Of a stretch of 39,155 nt of DNA, positions 9,520 through 20,617 are shown one piece after another. How positions within the stretch are numbered: position 1 is the stretch's first letter; the number at the start of each line of letters is the position of its first letter. The translations under genes and the position numbers were made by a program. The stretch is taken from the NCBI GenBank assembly GCA_001792895.1, contig MARA01000093.1, positions 1 to 39,155 of the forward strand, read 5' to 3'. Below the pieces are notes generated by a model. That model was not told the origin of the DNA. It saw nothing but the letters and a program-made list of their open reading frames with translations, and made no database searches. Source of the stretch: Lentinus brumalis (lineage: Eukaryota; Basidiomycota; Agaricomycetes; Polyporales; Polyporaceae).

Positions 9520-9524
9520 ATGGC
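9520..9524 (+). CDS. cox1: cox1 exon 4, a 5-nt micro-exon, copy 1
   Basis: Only ATGGC separates intron 3 from intron 4. It supplies Met and two bases of Ala; the third base (A) is the first base of exon 5 at 27032. The join gives [16 protein letters not shown], the expected Cox1 sequence. The intron 4 ORF is in frame with these bases. The 5' splice site of intron 4 would follow C rather than the usual U, so a shift of one base is possible. Confidence 0.75.
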
Positions 9525-9936
9525 AAACACTAAAATTTATAATATCTCCCAAATACCAAGGGTTGATGTCAAACCCTTAAGTTTAGTTCGAAAATATCAT
9601 TATTCATCTGGTTCTAATGCACAAAAACCTCAACTAAGTCCTATGATTAATTACTCCGAACAATATTTAGCTAATTATTTAGCTGGATTAATAGAAGGAG
9701 ACGGTTATATTTCTATTACAAAAGAAGATAGGGTTATACTAGGTATAACTTTTAATCTTAAAGATAAACCTTTAGCTGAAAAACTATTAAGTTATTTAGG
9801 TAAAGGATTTATCGCCAAAAGAAAAACTAATTGTATAGAATTAAGATTTTCACACAAACAAACTTTATGTAAAATCATTGAACTTATTAACGGTAAATTT
9901 AGAACACACAAATAGATCAATTTATATAAATTAAAT
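9525..9936 (+). pseudogene. cox1 intron 4 and its LAGLIDADG ORF, 5' part only, copy 1
   Basis: The frame after exon 4 carries YLAGLIEGDGYISI and stops at about 9915, where the sequence deteriorates and then turns back on itself. The complete version is on the - strand at 27441-28367. The truncation is caused by the palindrome junction, not by ordinary gene decay. Confidence 0.85.
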
Positions 9937-10479
9937 TGATTGTTTAAAGAATTTCTAATATAAAAACAACCATCCGCATCTATAAAACCTGATAACCAAC
10001 TATCGTTTAAGATAGGACTATCATTAAGAGGTAATTTAGTTATGTCCATAGAATTTTTTATTCATCCAATCAATTAATTTATTAATTGATCTATTTTTGG
10101 TGTTCTAAATTTACCGTTAATAAGTTCAATGATTTTACATAAAGTTTGTTTGTGTGAAAATCTTAATTCTATAAATTAGTTTTTCTTTTGGCGATAAATC
10201 CTTTACCTAAATAACTTAATAGTTTTTCAGCTAAAGGTTTATCTTTAAGATTAAAAGTTATACCTAGTATAACCCTATCTTCTTTTGTAATAGAAATATA
10301 ACCGTCTCCTTCTATTAATCCAGCTAAATAATTAGCTAAATATTGTTCGAGTAATTAATCATAGGACTTAGTTGAGGTTTTTTGCATTAGAACCAGATGA
10401 ATAATGATATTTTCGAACTAAACTTAAGGGTTTGACATCAACCCTTGGTATTTGGGAGATATTATAAATTTTAGTGTTT
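9937..10479 (-). pseudogene. cox1 intron 4 fragment, copy 2
   Basis: Reverse-strand copy of the 5' part of intron 4, beginning at the palindrome junction. Both LAGLIDADG motifs (LAGLIEGDGYI and WLSGFIDADGCFYI) can be read, but in different frames because of small indels. Confidence 0.8.
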
Positions 10480-10484
10480 GCCAT
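10480..10484 (-). CDS. cox1: cox1 exon 4 micro-exon, copy 2
   Basis: ATGGC on the - strand, in the same context as copy 1 (preceded by G and followed by AAACACT). Confidence 0.7.
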
Positions 10485-10778
10485 CACGGCTGTTATATTT
10501 AAAGGCTCTTTATCCTTTATTTCCACTTTTCACAAAGTGGGTCAGACTATGTCATCAATGAATACAACTGTATATCATTGTCGGGTTTTCGTGGAAAGAT
10601 TATTGTTAGCATAACTCACTTTCTAGTCGTTGAACGTTTTTAATTCTTTATCTAAATACTAAAATTTTAGATAGTAATATGCTGAATTAAACTTCGCTGC
10701 AATTTTTCTTATTTTAAGAGGGAATAAGACTTTATTGCAATTTACCCAATGCTAAATATAGGATTACTATATTTAGGA

Positions 10779-11746
10779 CTACTGTACTTTTTTTAAATAA
10801 ACTAAATGATCCCAATTAAGACTTCTCGTTTTCTATTCATATTGGACTTAATATTTTAATTAATAATTTACCATCTTCACTTAAATGTTTTTTATCTACT
10901 ATTAATTGATATACCTTATACCAATCTTCATAATCGTTTCGTTTAGCAGTTAATAAAGGATAATTATTAAAATATTGAATAAGAAGATTTAATCTTTCTA
11001 AACTAGTAACTTCTACTATCCAATAAAATTTATCTAGATGTTTTGATTCTCTTAAATCGGTATTAAAACCAAAAAAAGAGTGTAATTCTAACATTATAGG
11101 TTTATAAGATTCATTATTATGAGGTCCTATATCTTTACGTTGTTCTAAGGCAAATTTAACTTCTATTCTTTCTTTTGTTAAGACTTTATTAGTTTTTCAT
11201 CTAACCTTTTTTCAGTATAACGTACTTTAAACCCTCCATCAGCATCAATAAAACCAGCTAGCCAACCATTACTATTTAAAGAACTAGTATCTACTGAATT
11301 AATTGAAATACTATAATGATATCTGTCGTTTAACCATACTATTAATTCATTAAATTTAATAATTTTAGGTGTCCGAAAATAACCATTTATTAATGTTATA
11401 AAATTAGTAAATCTTCATGTTTACTAACTGTCCAAACTATAGCATTTTCTTTATGTTTAAAGCGTAATCTACCTCCAAACATTTCAACTAATTTATTAAT
11501 TAACGGTAAATCCTTATTAACAAAAGTTATAGCTATGTAAGGATAACTTATTTTACCATTTTCATTTACTAACTTAGATAAACTAATATGGCCATCGCCT
11601 TCCACTAGACCAGCTAAGTATGGGCCTAAAGTAGGTTGAGTTTTATTTTCTTTAAAGGCAGAAAAATTAGAAGATAAATTAAATTTATTGTTATTAGTTT
11701 CAATAGAATAAAAACAAGGCATTTGTTTATTAAAAAGATTTAAGTA
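10779..11746 (-). CDS. LAGLIDADG endonuclease, cox1 intron 3, copy 2 (frame broken)
   Basis: Same protein as at 8254-9225. The N-terminal part (to about 11400) and the C-terminal part (10837-11094) are open, but single-base losses between them shift the frame. Copies 1 and 3 are intact, so the breaks are most likely sequencing errors. Confidence 0.85.
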
Positions 11747-11782
11747 ATCTGGTGCACCCACTTGAACTGGTAATAAATAGTT
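11747..11782 (-). CDS. cox1: cox1 exon 3, copy 2
   Basis: NYLLPVQVGAPD, identical to copy 1; flanked by introns 2 (11783-13065) and 3 (10485-11746). Confidence 0.88.
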
Positions 11783-12072
11783 CAATATTTCATAATCTTT
11801 CAAATATGTTTGGACTATATCTTCAGGTTATTTAAAAATAACCGCGTCACGTGTAGTCTCTGAGGATCCTACATCATTCCAATTACTGTTTGATTTGGTT
11901 TCCTGCGGATTACCTATTTATTATTCATATTAATATTTAAGAGTACTGTACGCTTATTATTCCTATGATGAAATTGTAGTTTTCAATGACTTCTATAATA
12001 TGACTTTAAGGCTTTCCCGCATACAGTGACGTAATAAGATGTACTTCACAGTACATCACGGCAACTTTTTTT

Positions 12073-13065
12073 TTATGGTTTACTTAAATAACAGTTATTC
12101 AAATGATCCCAAGTATAAGTAGTACGAGTACTATTAAAATTTTTTCTTATTTTAATAGCTTCTTCTAAATAAAGAGTAGTTAAAGAATGAGTTTGTTGTA
12201 AATTGAAAATTGTAGCCAATCTAGATAATCTAAATATTTAGAAGATATTAAAGGATATTTATTAAATATTCTATCAATTTTAATTGACTATTTTATTATG
12301 AGCCATAACAATATAACTATAAAAATGTCGATCTTTAATGATTCTATTTCTACTATATACGCTAACTGCTAAATATTCTGATAATATAGACATAATTTTA
12401 TAGTAACTGACTTTATTTTCTTCAGATTCTGATCTATGATAGTTTTGTCTTATTTCTAGTCTAAAAAATAATTGAACTCTTGTTAAGTTTTTATTTGATC
12501 TAAGATGAATATTTATAGAAAAATTTCCATCTGCATCAGTAAATCCCGATAACCAGGCATTACTATCTATATTAGAATTATCTAAAGGTTTAATTTCTAA
12601 CGGTTTAATTTTAGATAAAATAGATTTAGTAGAAGGTAATTTACTTTCTTTATTTTTTAAGATATAGTTATTATACCAATGAATAGCTCTATGTAATGCT
12701 TCTATTTTAGGAGTTCGCATATAACCATTTATAATACTAATAATAGTATATACGCTAACTATATCTTGTATTTGCCATAAGACATAACCTCGATTTTGTT
12801 TTAAATAAACTGTTCCGCATTGAGTTAATTTTTGTAAATATTCTGCAACCGGCAGATCCGCTTTTTTAAAAACAATAATAATCATTGGCCGATATTTTTT
12901 GGCTGTTGATTGTTTATCATGTATGGCAAAAGTACCATCTCCTTCTATTAAACCCGCTAAATATGGACCTAAATTAAAATTTACTTTTTCCACATTTTTA
13001 TGACTCATTGTATACTTTTTGAGATTGTATTTGAATTTGTTTTCGTAATTTTTTATTTTTATGTT
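12073..13065 (-). CDS. LAGLIDADG endonuclease, cox1 intron 2, copy 2 (frame broken near the end)
   Basis: Open from exon 2 to about 12280, with LAGLIEGDGTF and GFTDADGNF both present. It then shifts frame at A/T runs compared with copy 3. The enclosing intron spans 11783-13065. Confidence 0.87.
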
Positions 13066-13093
13066 ACCAAAACCTCCAACTAATGCTGGCATA
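13066..13093 (-). CDS. cox1: cox1 exon 2, copy 2
   Basis: Final Val base plus MPALVGGFG, the same splice-site bases as copy 1. Confidence 0.88.
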
Positions 13094-13442
13094 CATTTCT
13101 CCTAATATTTCTAATAGGTTTGGACTATATCTTTATCCATCTTTCCTACTCTGGGTGGATGTTTTAATGGATATCTCACGTGTAGTCTCTGAGGATCCTA
13201 CTGTTAATAAAGATAGAATTTAGTGTTTCACTTTTCTTCTATCACATATTAATTTGGTTTCCTGCTGATTGCCCAATTTATATTATGTTACTTTGTCCTA
13301 CCTTTAAGTAGGGTTAGTTAATATAACTCTAAGGGTGTTCCAGCATATAGTGAAAAGAAAGATTTATATTTCTATAAATCCCGGCCATGCCTGTATTTAT
13401 AGTAAAATTATTAATAAAAAAAAAAGTCCTGTAACCCTTGGT

Positions 13443-14484
13443 CTAATTTAAATGAGTAAATTTCCACTGTTTACGATATAATCCTTTATAACTACCTTCC
13501 TCTATACCACCCTCTGACGCGGCTAACGAATAAGGAATTATATATTTTCTAATAGTACTTCTATCGCCTTTCAAGTGTCTAGATAATCCACCTATACTTG
13601 AAAAAGTACGATTTAATTTAGGATTATTCATATTTTCAGCATAAATTTTTTTACTTTTAGGTTGATTGGGCTTATATTCATATCTTACTTCTTCTATTAA
13701 TGAAATTAAATCTTCAGTGTTTAATAAAGATTCATAAGGAAATTCTGATACAATATCAAGAGAAAATAAAATCTATTTAAATATAAATTTCCATCTATTA
13801 AACAATTTTTTAAAGATACATTATGTACACCAATATTTTTATATAGCCACTCTTTAGAGTCTGAGATAAAAATAAGTGATTTAGTATTAGTGTCATATAA
13901 ATATATGACTGTTCCACGTAAATTTCTAAGTCTATCTCTTGCTTCTTTAGACATAGGTTGATGATAACCATTATAACCCCCCGCTACTAATTCAACATTA
14001 AGTATAGGAGAAAGAGAATCAATATAATATTGTTCCAATTCAATTATTTGCTCCCAAGTAGAATTAGGTTCTAAAATAAAAGAGTCAATTTGACATTACT
14101 AAACCCATATTTATTAAAATATCTTATTACTTTTCTATCAGCTTTAGCTAATATAGAAGGCATAAAATAAGAACAAACTCTACTATAAAGATTAATTGAA
14201 CTACCGACATAAGCACAGTCTTTTCTACCTCAAAGAGATATACACCTTTAGAACCCTTAGCAACATCAGCTATTTTAAAACGATTATTATAAGGATCTAA
14301 AATTTCAAATTTTTTATGAGGATGGTTAATACCTTTTTTATTTTGGTTTAAATGAAATTGACAATTTTTATTAATAGAACTTTTTCTCAATTCATTTTTA
14401 TGACGGTGTATATATATTTCATTATTTATTTTTCCATTAAAAAAAGTTAAGTTTTTTATTAATTCTTTATTATAAATAAATTTA
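13443..14484 (-). CDS. GIY-YIG endonuclease, cox1 intron 1, copy 2 (frame broken)
   Basis: Same gene as at 5512-6556, with at least three single-base losses in homopolymers splitting it into three open pieces. The enclosing intron spans 13094-14484. Confidence 0.85.
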
Positions 14485-14693
14485 ACCATAAAGAAGATCA
14501 TTATAAAGGCATGTGCAGTAATGATCACATTAAATAATTGATGGTCTCCTTGTAATATTTGCACACCTGGTGCAGATAATTCTAATCTAATTAAAACAGA
14601 AAATGCGGTACCGATCATACCGGCAAATACTGCAAAAATTAAATAAAGAGTACCAATCTCTTTAGCGTTGGTAGAAGATAGCCAAGAATTCAT
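14485..14693 (-). CDS. cox1: cox1 exon 1, copy 2
   Basis: Starts at ATG (14693) with [14 protein letters not shown] and ends in GT before intron 1, matching copy 1 without frame change. Confidence 0.92.
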
Positions 14694-14802
14694 ATTAAAT
14701 TTATTGTTAATAATACTGAGTATTATCACTTAACTATCTTCTCTTCTTATTAGCTCTGTTTAACCAATAGATTTTATTAAACTAAATATCTATCTGTATG
14801 TA

Positions 14803-14873
14803 TGATCTCTATCAGGTTCGAACTGATATTAGCTTCGTGAAGGGAAGCCGTACTACCATTATACTAAAAGACC
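14803..14873 (-). tRNA. trnE(uuc): tRNA-Glu (UUC), copy 2
   Basis: Reverse-strand copy of 5123-5193: acceptor GGTCTTT/AGAGATC, anticodon UUC. Confidence 0.92.
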
Positions 14874-14938
14874 TTTTATATTACTTATATTCCTGCCTAT
14901 ACAACTAGAACAGGGAATGATAGATAAAATTTTAATAA

Positions 14939-15011
14939 TAGCGAATATTGGAATTGAACCTAATTCTAACAGGTCATGAGGCTGTTGTGCTAACCTTTAC
15001 ACTATTTCGCT
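14939..15011 (-). tRNA. trnM(cau): tRNA-Met (CAU), copy 2
   Basis: Reverse-strand copy of 4985-5057, anticodon loop CTCATGA. Confidence 0.85.
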
Positions 15012-15041
15012 TATAAATTTTTAACACTATCTGTGAAACAA

Positions 15042-15125
15042 TACGAACAAAGAGACTCGAACTCTTAAGGAATTACTTCCACTCCTGCTTAAGAGGAGAT
15101 TGTTTACCAATTTCAACATGTTCGT
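15042..15125 (-). tRNA. trnL(uaa): tRNA-Leu (UAA), copy 2
   Basis: Reverse-strand copy of 4871-4954, anticodon loop CTTAAGC. Confidence 0.92.
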
Positions 15126-15386
15126 TACTAATTATTATAAATACACTCTCTTTTAAAAAAAATTTTTTCTGTGTAAAGAGGTATTAAACACTAAAAAAAA
15201 AGAGATATAATACTTAAGAATTATTAATTAATAATTAGATTACAGTTAAATTTTATAATCCTTCATGCCCTAGATATAGCGGAAAGGTCGCTGATAATTG
15301 AAGACATGTGATACTATTTTATTTTACAACTAGCCAAGGCTCTATAAATATAAACTAAAATCGTTAATCAATCTTTTTTTCTTTAA

Positions 15387-15458
15387 AACATCTTAATGGA
15401 ATTGAACCATTATTAAAAATTTCGAAGATTTTTGTTTTAACCATTAAACTAAAGATGT
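15387..15458 (-). tRNA. trnR(ucg): tRNA-Arg (UCG), copy 2
   Basis: Reverse-strand copy of 4537-4608, anticodon loop CTTCGAA; the flanking 10-bp inverted repeat is kept. Confidence 0.85.
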
Positions 15459-15499
15459 TTTATTTTACCTTGGCTAGCATTAAGACCAGCGGATAGTTT

Positions 15500-15576
15500 T
15501 ACGAGTAAAGAGACTTGAACTCTTAAAAATTATGAATTCCTAAGATTCACTCGGCTACCAATTTCGACATACTCGC
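15500..15576 (-). tRNA. trnL(uag): tRNA-Leu (UAG), copy 2
   Basis: Reverse-strand copy of 4420-4496, anticodon loop CTTAGGA. Confidence 0.9.
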
Positions 15577-15705
15577 TATACTTTAACACTCTTTTAATTT
15601 ATTTTATCTTTGCCCTAGCCAATAGGTAGTGGTAAATAAAAAGATATCTAATGAATAAAAAAATAAAAATTATACACCTCCAACTTCCAACGGGAGAGCA
15701 TAAAT

Positions 15706-15779
15706 TAAGAGGTGGGGGATTCGAACTCCCGGTCAATAATGTGTAAGATTACTGCTTTAACCAACTAAGCTAACCCCTT
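15706..15779 (-). tRNA. trnV(uac): tRNA-Val (UAC), copy 2
   Basis: Complete version: acceptor AAGGGGT/ACCTCTT with discriminator A, anticodon loop CTTACAC. It supports the view that copy 1 has lost bases here. Confidence 0.9.
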
Positions 15780-15815
15780 AAAAAAAAATAGAGAGTGGAG
15801 GGGGTTACAATTTAT

Positions 15816-18815
15816 TTATTATCCAGCTGCACTTTCCAGTACAGCTACCATGCTATGACTTTTGAGATGTTACCCAAATGGATTCACTAAAGCCAATACG
15901 TTTAACCTAATTGTTCCAAAGACCGATATAAGTCAAAAACTGAATTAGGAAAAAACAATATCTACCTCCAGTTTCCTCCACCTAAAGCTTCTTCCCAGCG
16001 ACAGACAGTTAGTTCATCACGAAACTAGCTTCACCGTTGCGCTACTTATCAACGATTACTCGGAATTCCTTCTTCATGCCTCCGAATTTCAGGAGACAAT
16101 CCGGCTTATATTTCATATAAATCACTTTTTTTAATGATTAGCTCCACTTCTTTGAAGTATTGCATCACTTTGTAAAAGTTTTTGTGGCACGTCTATAGCC
16201 CAGAACATGAGGGCCATAACGACTTGTCTTAGCCCCCGCTGAATCTCTATCAGATTCATTAGTTATTAAGTATAAATTAATAACAGGGATTTCGTTCGTT
16301 AGTGGAATTAACCTAATGTTTAACAACACGAACTGAAGACAGCCATGCAGCACCTGTACTTAAGTACTTTAAAATGTTAAAATACTCCCTTATAAAAATA
16401 AAGTTTGTATGCAAGTTCTGGTAAGATTTTACGCGGATTATCGTATTAAATAACATGCTTCACTCCGTTTGCTTCGAGACCGACTAATTTTTTTGTTTTC
16501 TACTTTGCAGTAGTACTCACAAGGCGGAATGGTTATTGTGTTAACTTCGTCTCTAGTTTTAAAACTAATGACTACCATTCATCGTTTACAGAAAGGAGTA
16601 CCGGGGTATCTAACTGTGGAATCAGAACTTCACAATTGTTCTTCCACAAAGAACCGTACGTGCGACTTTCATCGCATACGGCTCAAGCCATTCTAAAGTA
16701 TTATGTGTCGGATGACAGAGAGAGAGATAAAAAAAATTTTATAATAAGGAGGCTCTATATCCTTAGAACCTTTATAAATTTAAGTTTAACTTTAACTAAT
16801 TTCAATACCTAAAATCTAAGTATTAACTTGCCAATTATTATATTGTACTAATTTTTGACCTTCTAATTTATTCAATAGAGGATTTTCGCACATACTTCTA
16901 ATTGCAAGTATATCTTTTTTAGAAGAGATAGTTAGAGAATATGTATCTTTTCTGGTATTATTTCTATTTCCTTTATCTAAAATTTTAGGACTTAGAGATA
17001 GTCTTGTTTTTATTAATTCTAGTACTTGTTTGTCAGTATGTTCAATATTAAAAACTAAATGACCTTTTTTATGAACATAAAAACAACCTTCACCATTAAC
17101 AAAACCTAATATCCAATTATCAAAAGCAGTTCCTGAAGTAAAATAATTATCAGGGATATTGTTTTCTACAAAATTTCTATGTATAAATTTTTCATATTCT
17201 CCTAAAGTTTCAACTCTATTAAAATTATTAAGTACACCATATTTTAGTCTTGCATATCTTCCTCTTTGATGTTCAGTTAGTAATGGTTGTTTATCAAAGA
17301 CAGTTTCAATTAGATAAATTAATTCTGTTTTTTTAGTTACAGACCATCTTGCTTCATCTCTGTGTGAATACTCATAAATATGACCTATTGAATTTAATTG
17401 AGTTTGAATTTTTTTTAGAAGAGGTAAATCTTTAATACTTAAACTAATGTGGAAACCATAACCAATATTATATACTCTTTAAGGATACCTTCTTTTGTTA
17501 GATAAGATCTTTTTTTAGGAAATACTTGAAAATTAGCGTCAGCATCACAGAAACCTACAAACCATTCTAGCCATAAATTAAACAATGCTTTTTCCATGTC
17601 CTTAAACATTATATTTTAAATAAGAAATACTTTAGAATCACCCATGCGTTAGTCTGCATCCTTTCGAATTGGCTATCTTCTTTATTTATTTCTAATAAAG
17701 AGCCTATCCATTACATTACATAATGGCCTTCGCTTTTAACGCTGTCTTGTTTCCTCTAATCTCTCAGAAATTATTACTAATTTCCTTGCTATTATAAAAA
17801 TAGCAGATTATAGGAGTTTCCCTGTTCCTATTTAAGTACGTAATAGTCTTCCTTAGGTTCCTACTTTAATTTTATAATTATTTGTCCATCTTATAATCAC
17901 CAAGGACTCGTGAAAATACTAATTAATAAAACTTTTAAAACATAGATTTGATTTCTCTAACCATAGAAGACAGTTCAAACCAAATAATATTATTTAGTTT
18001 ATACCTTAAGCTTTAAACTAGATTGTTACCAACGCTCGTTTATTAAGGCGAACTCTAATAAGATGGAATATTTAGACGGAGTTACTCCGCTATACTTAAA
18101 TAAGCTTTTCAGGTCGCTATTTATTAATCCTATTTCCTACCCTAACCTTCGTTTCTCAGCGTCAATCATTAGTGGAGAGTGGCCTTCGCCCTGAGTATTC
18201 TGCCTAGGATCTATGGATATCAGCCCTCCTCTAGGCGTTATACACTATAACCTCTTTTTGATTCTAGCTCTCAATTAAACTACTTTATTTTGCAATCATA
18301 GTCTGGTGGGAGCTGCCTACAAACCCTTTACGCCTGTTTATGATGATTAACGTTTGCGTCTCTGGTCTTACCGAGTCTTCTGGCACCAGCTTTGGACGAC
18401 ACTCATAGTAAGGTAATATCATTATTTTCCCTTACGACATCATGAATTTTAAGAAATTCTATGATTTCAGTTAGCTAGTTCACTCTTGCGAGCATTGACT
18501 AATATTCTTGACTGCTGGTAGTGTATTTACTACTTGGGAGATTTCATTCCCAATGTGGCCAGAGGTTCTTTCAAACTTGACTTTCGATCGTTGGCTTGGT
18601 AGGCCATTACCCTACCAACTACCTAATCAAATTAAATAGAATCCTATAGCAGAAGTATCTCCTTTGCTTATCTCCCATTTCTGAAGACTATAGGGTATCT
18701 TATTTAACATACTCACCTCTACACCTTATTTTCTAATATTATTTTTAGTAATATGTCGAAAACAACGATTCGCATGTCTTAAACTACTGAAAAACGTTCA
18801 ATCGGAACCAAAATT
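15816..18815 (-). rRNA. rns: small-subunit rRNA with group II intron, copy 2
   Basis: Reverse complement of 1183-4185 with the same intron. Domain V is at 16651-16684. Confidence 0.93.
16816..17609 (-). CDS. LAGLIDADG protein in the rns group II intron, copy 2 (one frameshift)
   Basis: Same gene as at 2390-3183. Here the C-terminal half is continuous through GHLVFNIEHTDKQVLELIK to TAG, while one A is lost near 17471, so the N- and C-terminal parts are in different frames. Together the three copies define one intact protein. Confidence 0.83.
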
Positions 18816-19113
18816 AAATTCTTACGTGGTATTAAACTAATTATGTATTAGTTGTATTTTATATGCTATTCGCAATGTTTACTAACTCTTTTATTTTTAA
18901 TTTATAACTTCAATTTATAAAAATATTTTTAAAAAGTTGTCATGTATACATTATAAAAAATAGTAGAATAGATAAATTACTCTAGATATTGCGCCAAATT
19001 AATAAAGCCTTATTCCATAAGCCATTTCTTTTTATGAAAGAAGAAAAAGTAAATCATTCTACATTACAAACTTTAAATAACATGGTATAAGATACCACTA
19101 TAAATATTTATTC

Positions 19114-19329
19114 TTAACTTCTAAAATTTTTGTAGGATATTTTATTTTTACTGTACTTAGCCTCGACTTTTATTGATTTACTAATTATTAATAACATTTT
19201 TAAATATAATCTCCCGTCATTATTAATGGTTCGTTTAAAGTTGAAGAAAAAATTATAATCCTTTATACTTTTTCCGATACATATGTTTTCAATGGGTATG
19301 CCTAATTTTAAATATTTTAATAATATCAT
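19114..19329 (-). CDS. small hypothetical ORF, copy 2
   Basis: The same 71-codon frame as at 667-882, unchanged. No function can be assigned. Confidence 0.2.
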   Translation of the reverse strand: MILLKYLKLGIPIENICIGKSIKDYNFFFNFKRTINNDGRLYLKMLLIISKSIKVEAKYSKNKISYKNFRS

Positions 19330-19399
19330 TTTTATATCAATATAATAAAGATTGTAAAGAATTCCGGAATTAAAAAAAATGGAGAAAAGAAACTATTAA

Positions 19400-19522
19400 A
19401 TATTGTGGTGATTGTTCCTATGATTACGTGTATTCCATGTAATCCAGTAGAAGCATAGAATGTTGTACCAAAGACTGAATCTGTAATAGTGAAGCTAGCA
19501 TTAAAATATTCAACATATTGTA
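19400..19522 (-). pseudogene. cox3: cox3 fragment, copy 2
   Basis: Same cox3 remnant as at 473-594 (contains [19 protein letters not shown]). Confidence 0.7.
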
Positions 19523-19792
19523 AGTAACTTTATACCCTTTAAAGAGTGGTAGTAGAGTTACGGGTAGTCGATATATTTCAACCTAATTATTAATAATAAA
19601 TGTCCAACCTCATTAAATGGTGAAATCTAAAAAATTTTTTTTTACTTGAAAAAGTATATAGATATGAAGTTATTTATTATAACCTTATATTATGGTTGGC
19701 AACAAGGCAATAAAAATTTATTATTAAAAGGGATTTAATTAAAAAGTAAATTCAGCCAAATATATGAATTTACCAAAAAAAAAAATAATTCT

Positions 19793-20617
19793 TTATTTTT
19801 TGGTATTTTTTTCAATCTCAGCCATAAATTTAGCTCTATCCTCAGGAGATAAATTATGAAAATGATTTACCATAGCTTCTACTGTAGACTTATCTTCATT
19901 AGAGGCTTCAAGAGGGTTTTTTACTAACCCTCTTAATCTGCTATCTAATTGAGTGGGAGTTATCTGATTATCAGAGTAAACTTTTCGATAAATACTAGTT
20001 AGCCAAGGTAGAACAATTTGTTCTTCCCCCGACCTCACCTCATCTAATATAAGGGCTCCGCTAACAAGTCCTGCAGACGTAGCCGCAATCTCACAGCCAG
20101 TCTTAGCACAATACATAATTCTAAATAAGTGAGTCATATTACGGTTTAGAGGGCTATTGTAAATGTGGAAAAATTCAGGTTGGAATATTAAGGTGTAAAG
20201 ACCGTTAAAAAATTTGATAAAACTAATGACTACCATTTGAGAAGAGTGAATAATAGCTAAAATAAAAATTATAGTGTCCAATGGTTGGATAAATTTACTA
20301 TTTATATGGCTTAACACTAGCATTAATGAGATCCCTCCTAGAACTCTAATAATTCTTATATAGATATTGTTATATATCATATTTATTTTTTCAGGTAATA
20401 AGCTCACATTATATGTTTTTTTCAATGCCCCTATTAAATCTTGTCTCCACTTATTGGCGGTGATGGTTTCATTATTATTATGGATAATAGCTATATCCCT
20501 TTGTATATTGCCTAAATTAATTGGTTTACTTTGCTCTGTTAAATTAGAATTTAATTTAAAGCTATTCTCATTTAAAAGGTACTGAGTATTACTATTATCA
20601 AAGGGGGTAAATAATAA
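19793..20617 (-). CDS. unknown membrane-protein domain fused to the nad5 C-terminus
   Basis: About 275 residues following the normal end of Nad5 in the same frame. They begin with a polar Asn-rich linker ([18 protein letters not shown]). Hydrophobic spans follow at [17 protein letters not shown] and [20 protein letters not shown]. Then comes [20 protein letters not shown] and a small-residue-rich stretch, [20 protein letters not shown], and finally a charged, soluble-looking tail. I recall similar unannotated proteins in fungal mtDNAs but cannot name the family or its function. All three copies contain the tail, so the extension is not a local error; whether it stays attached to Nad5 or is cleaved is not visible. 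Confidence 0.65.
   Translation of the reverse strand, partial: LLFTPFDNSNTQYLLNENSFKLNSNLTEQSKPINLGNIQRDIAIIHNNNETITANKWRQDLIGALKKTYNVSLLPEKINMIYNNIYIRIIRVLGGISLMLVLSHINSKFIQPLDTIIFILAIIHSSQMVVISFIKFFNGLYTLIFQPEFFHIYNSPLNRNMTHLFRIMYCAKTGCEIAATSAGLVSGALILDEVRSGEEQIVLPWLTSIYRKVYSDNQITPTQLDSRLRGLVKNPLEASNEDKSTVEAMVNHFHNLSPEDRAKFMAEIEKNTKK

Larger units (their letters stand above)
1..19985. repeat. near-perfect 20-kb palindrome
   Basis: Bases 1 to about 9936 and about 10070 to 19985 are reverse complements of each other, including rns, six tRNAs and cox1 exons 1-4. The central part, about 9937-10070, reads in - orientation only and forms a loop of about 130 nt. Differences between arms are mostly single-base indels. 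Confidence 0.95.

Noticed and set aside
9792..10049. 85-codon - strand frame across the fold-back point
   Set aside because: It is a chimera created by the palindrome junction, joining two parts of the intron 4 ORF that are not contiguous.
9937..19990. The palindrome as a true mitochondrial inverted repeat, as in some linear or large-IR mtDNAs
   Set aside because: Not excluded, but the offset turning point inside an ORF, indel-only differences and poor base quality fit a fold-back read artefact better; kept as a finding at moderate interest.
20367..20585. 72-codon + strand frame
   Set aside because: Antisense shadow of the nad5 extension, with no recognisable domain.
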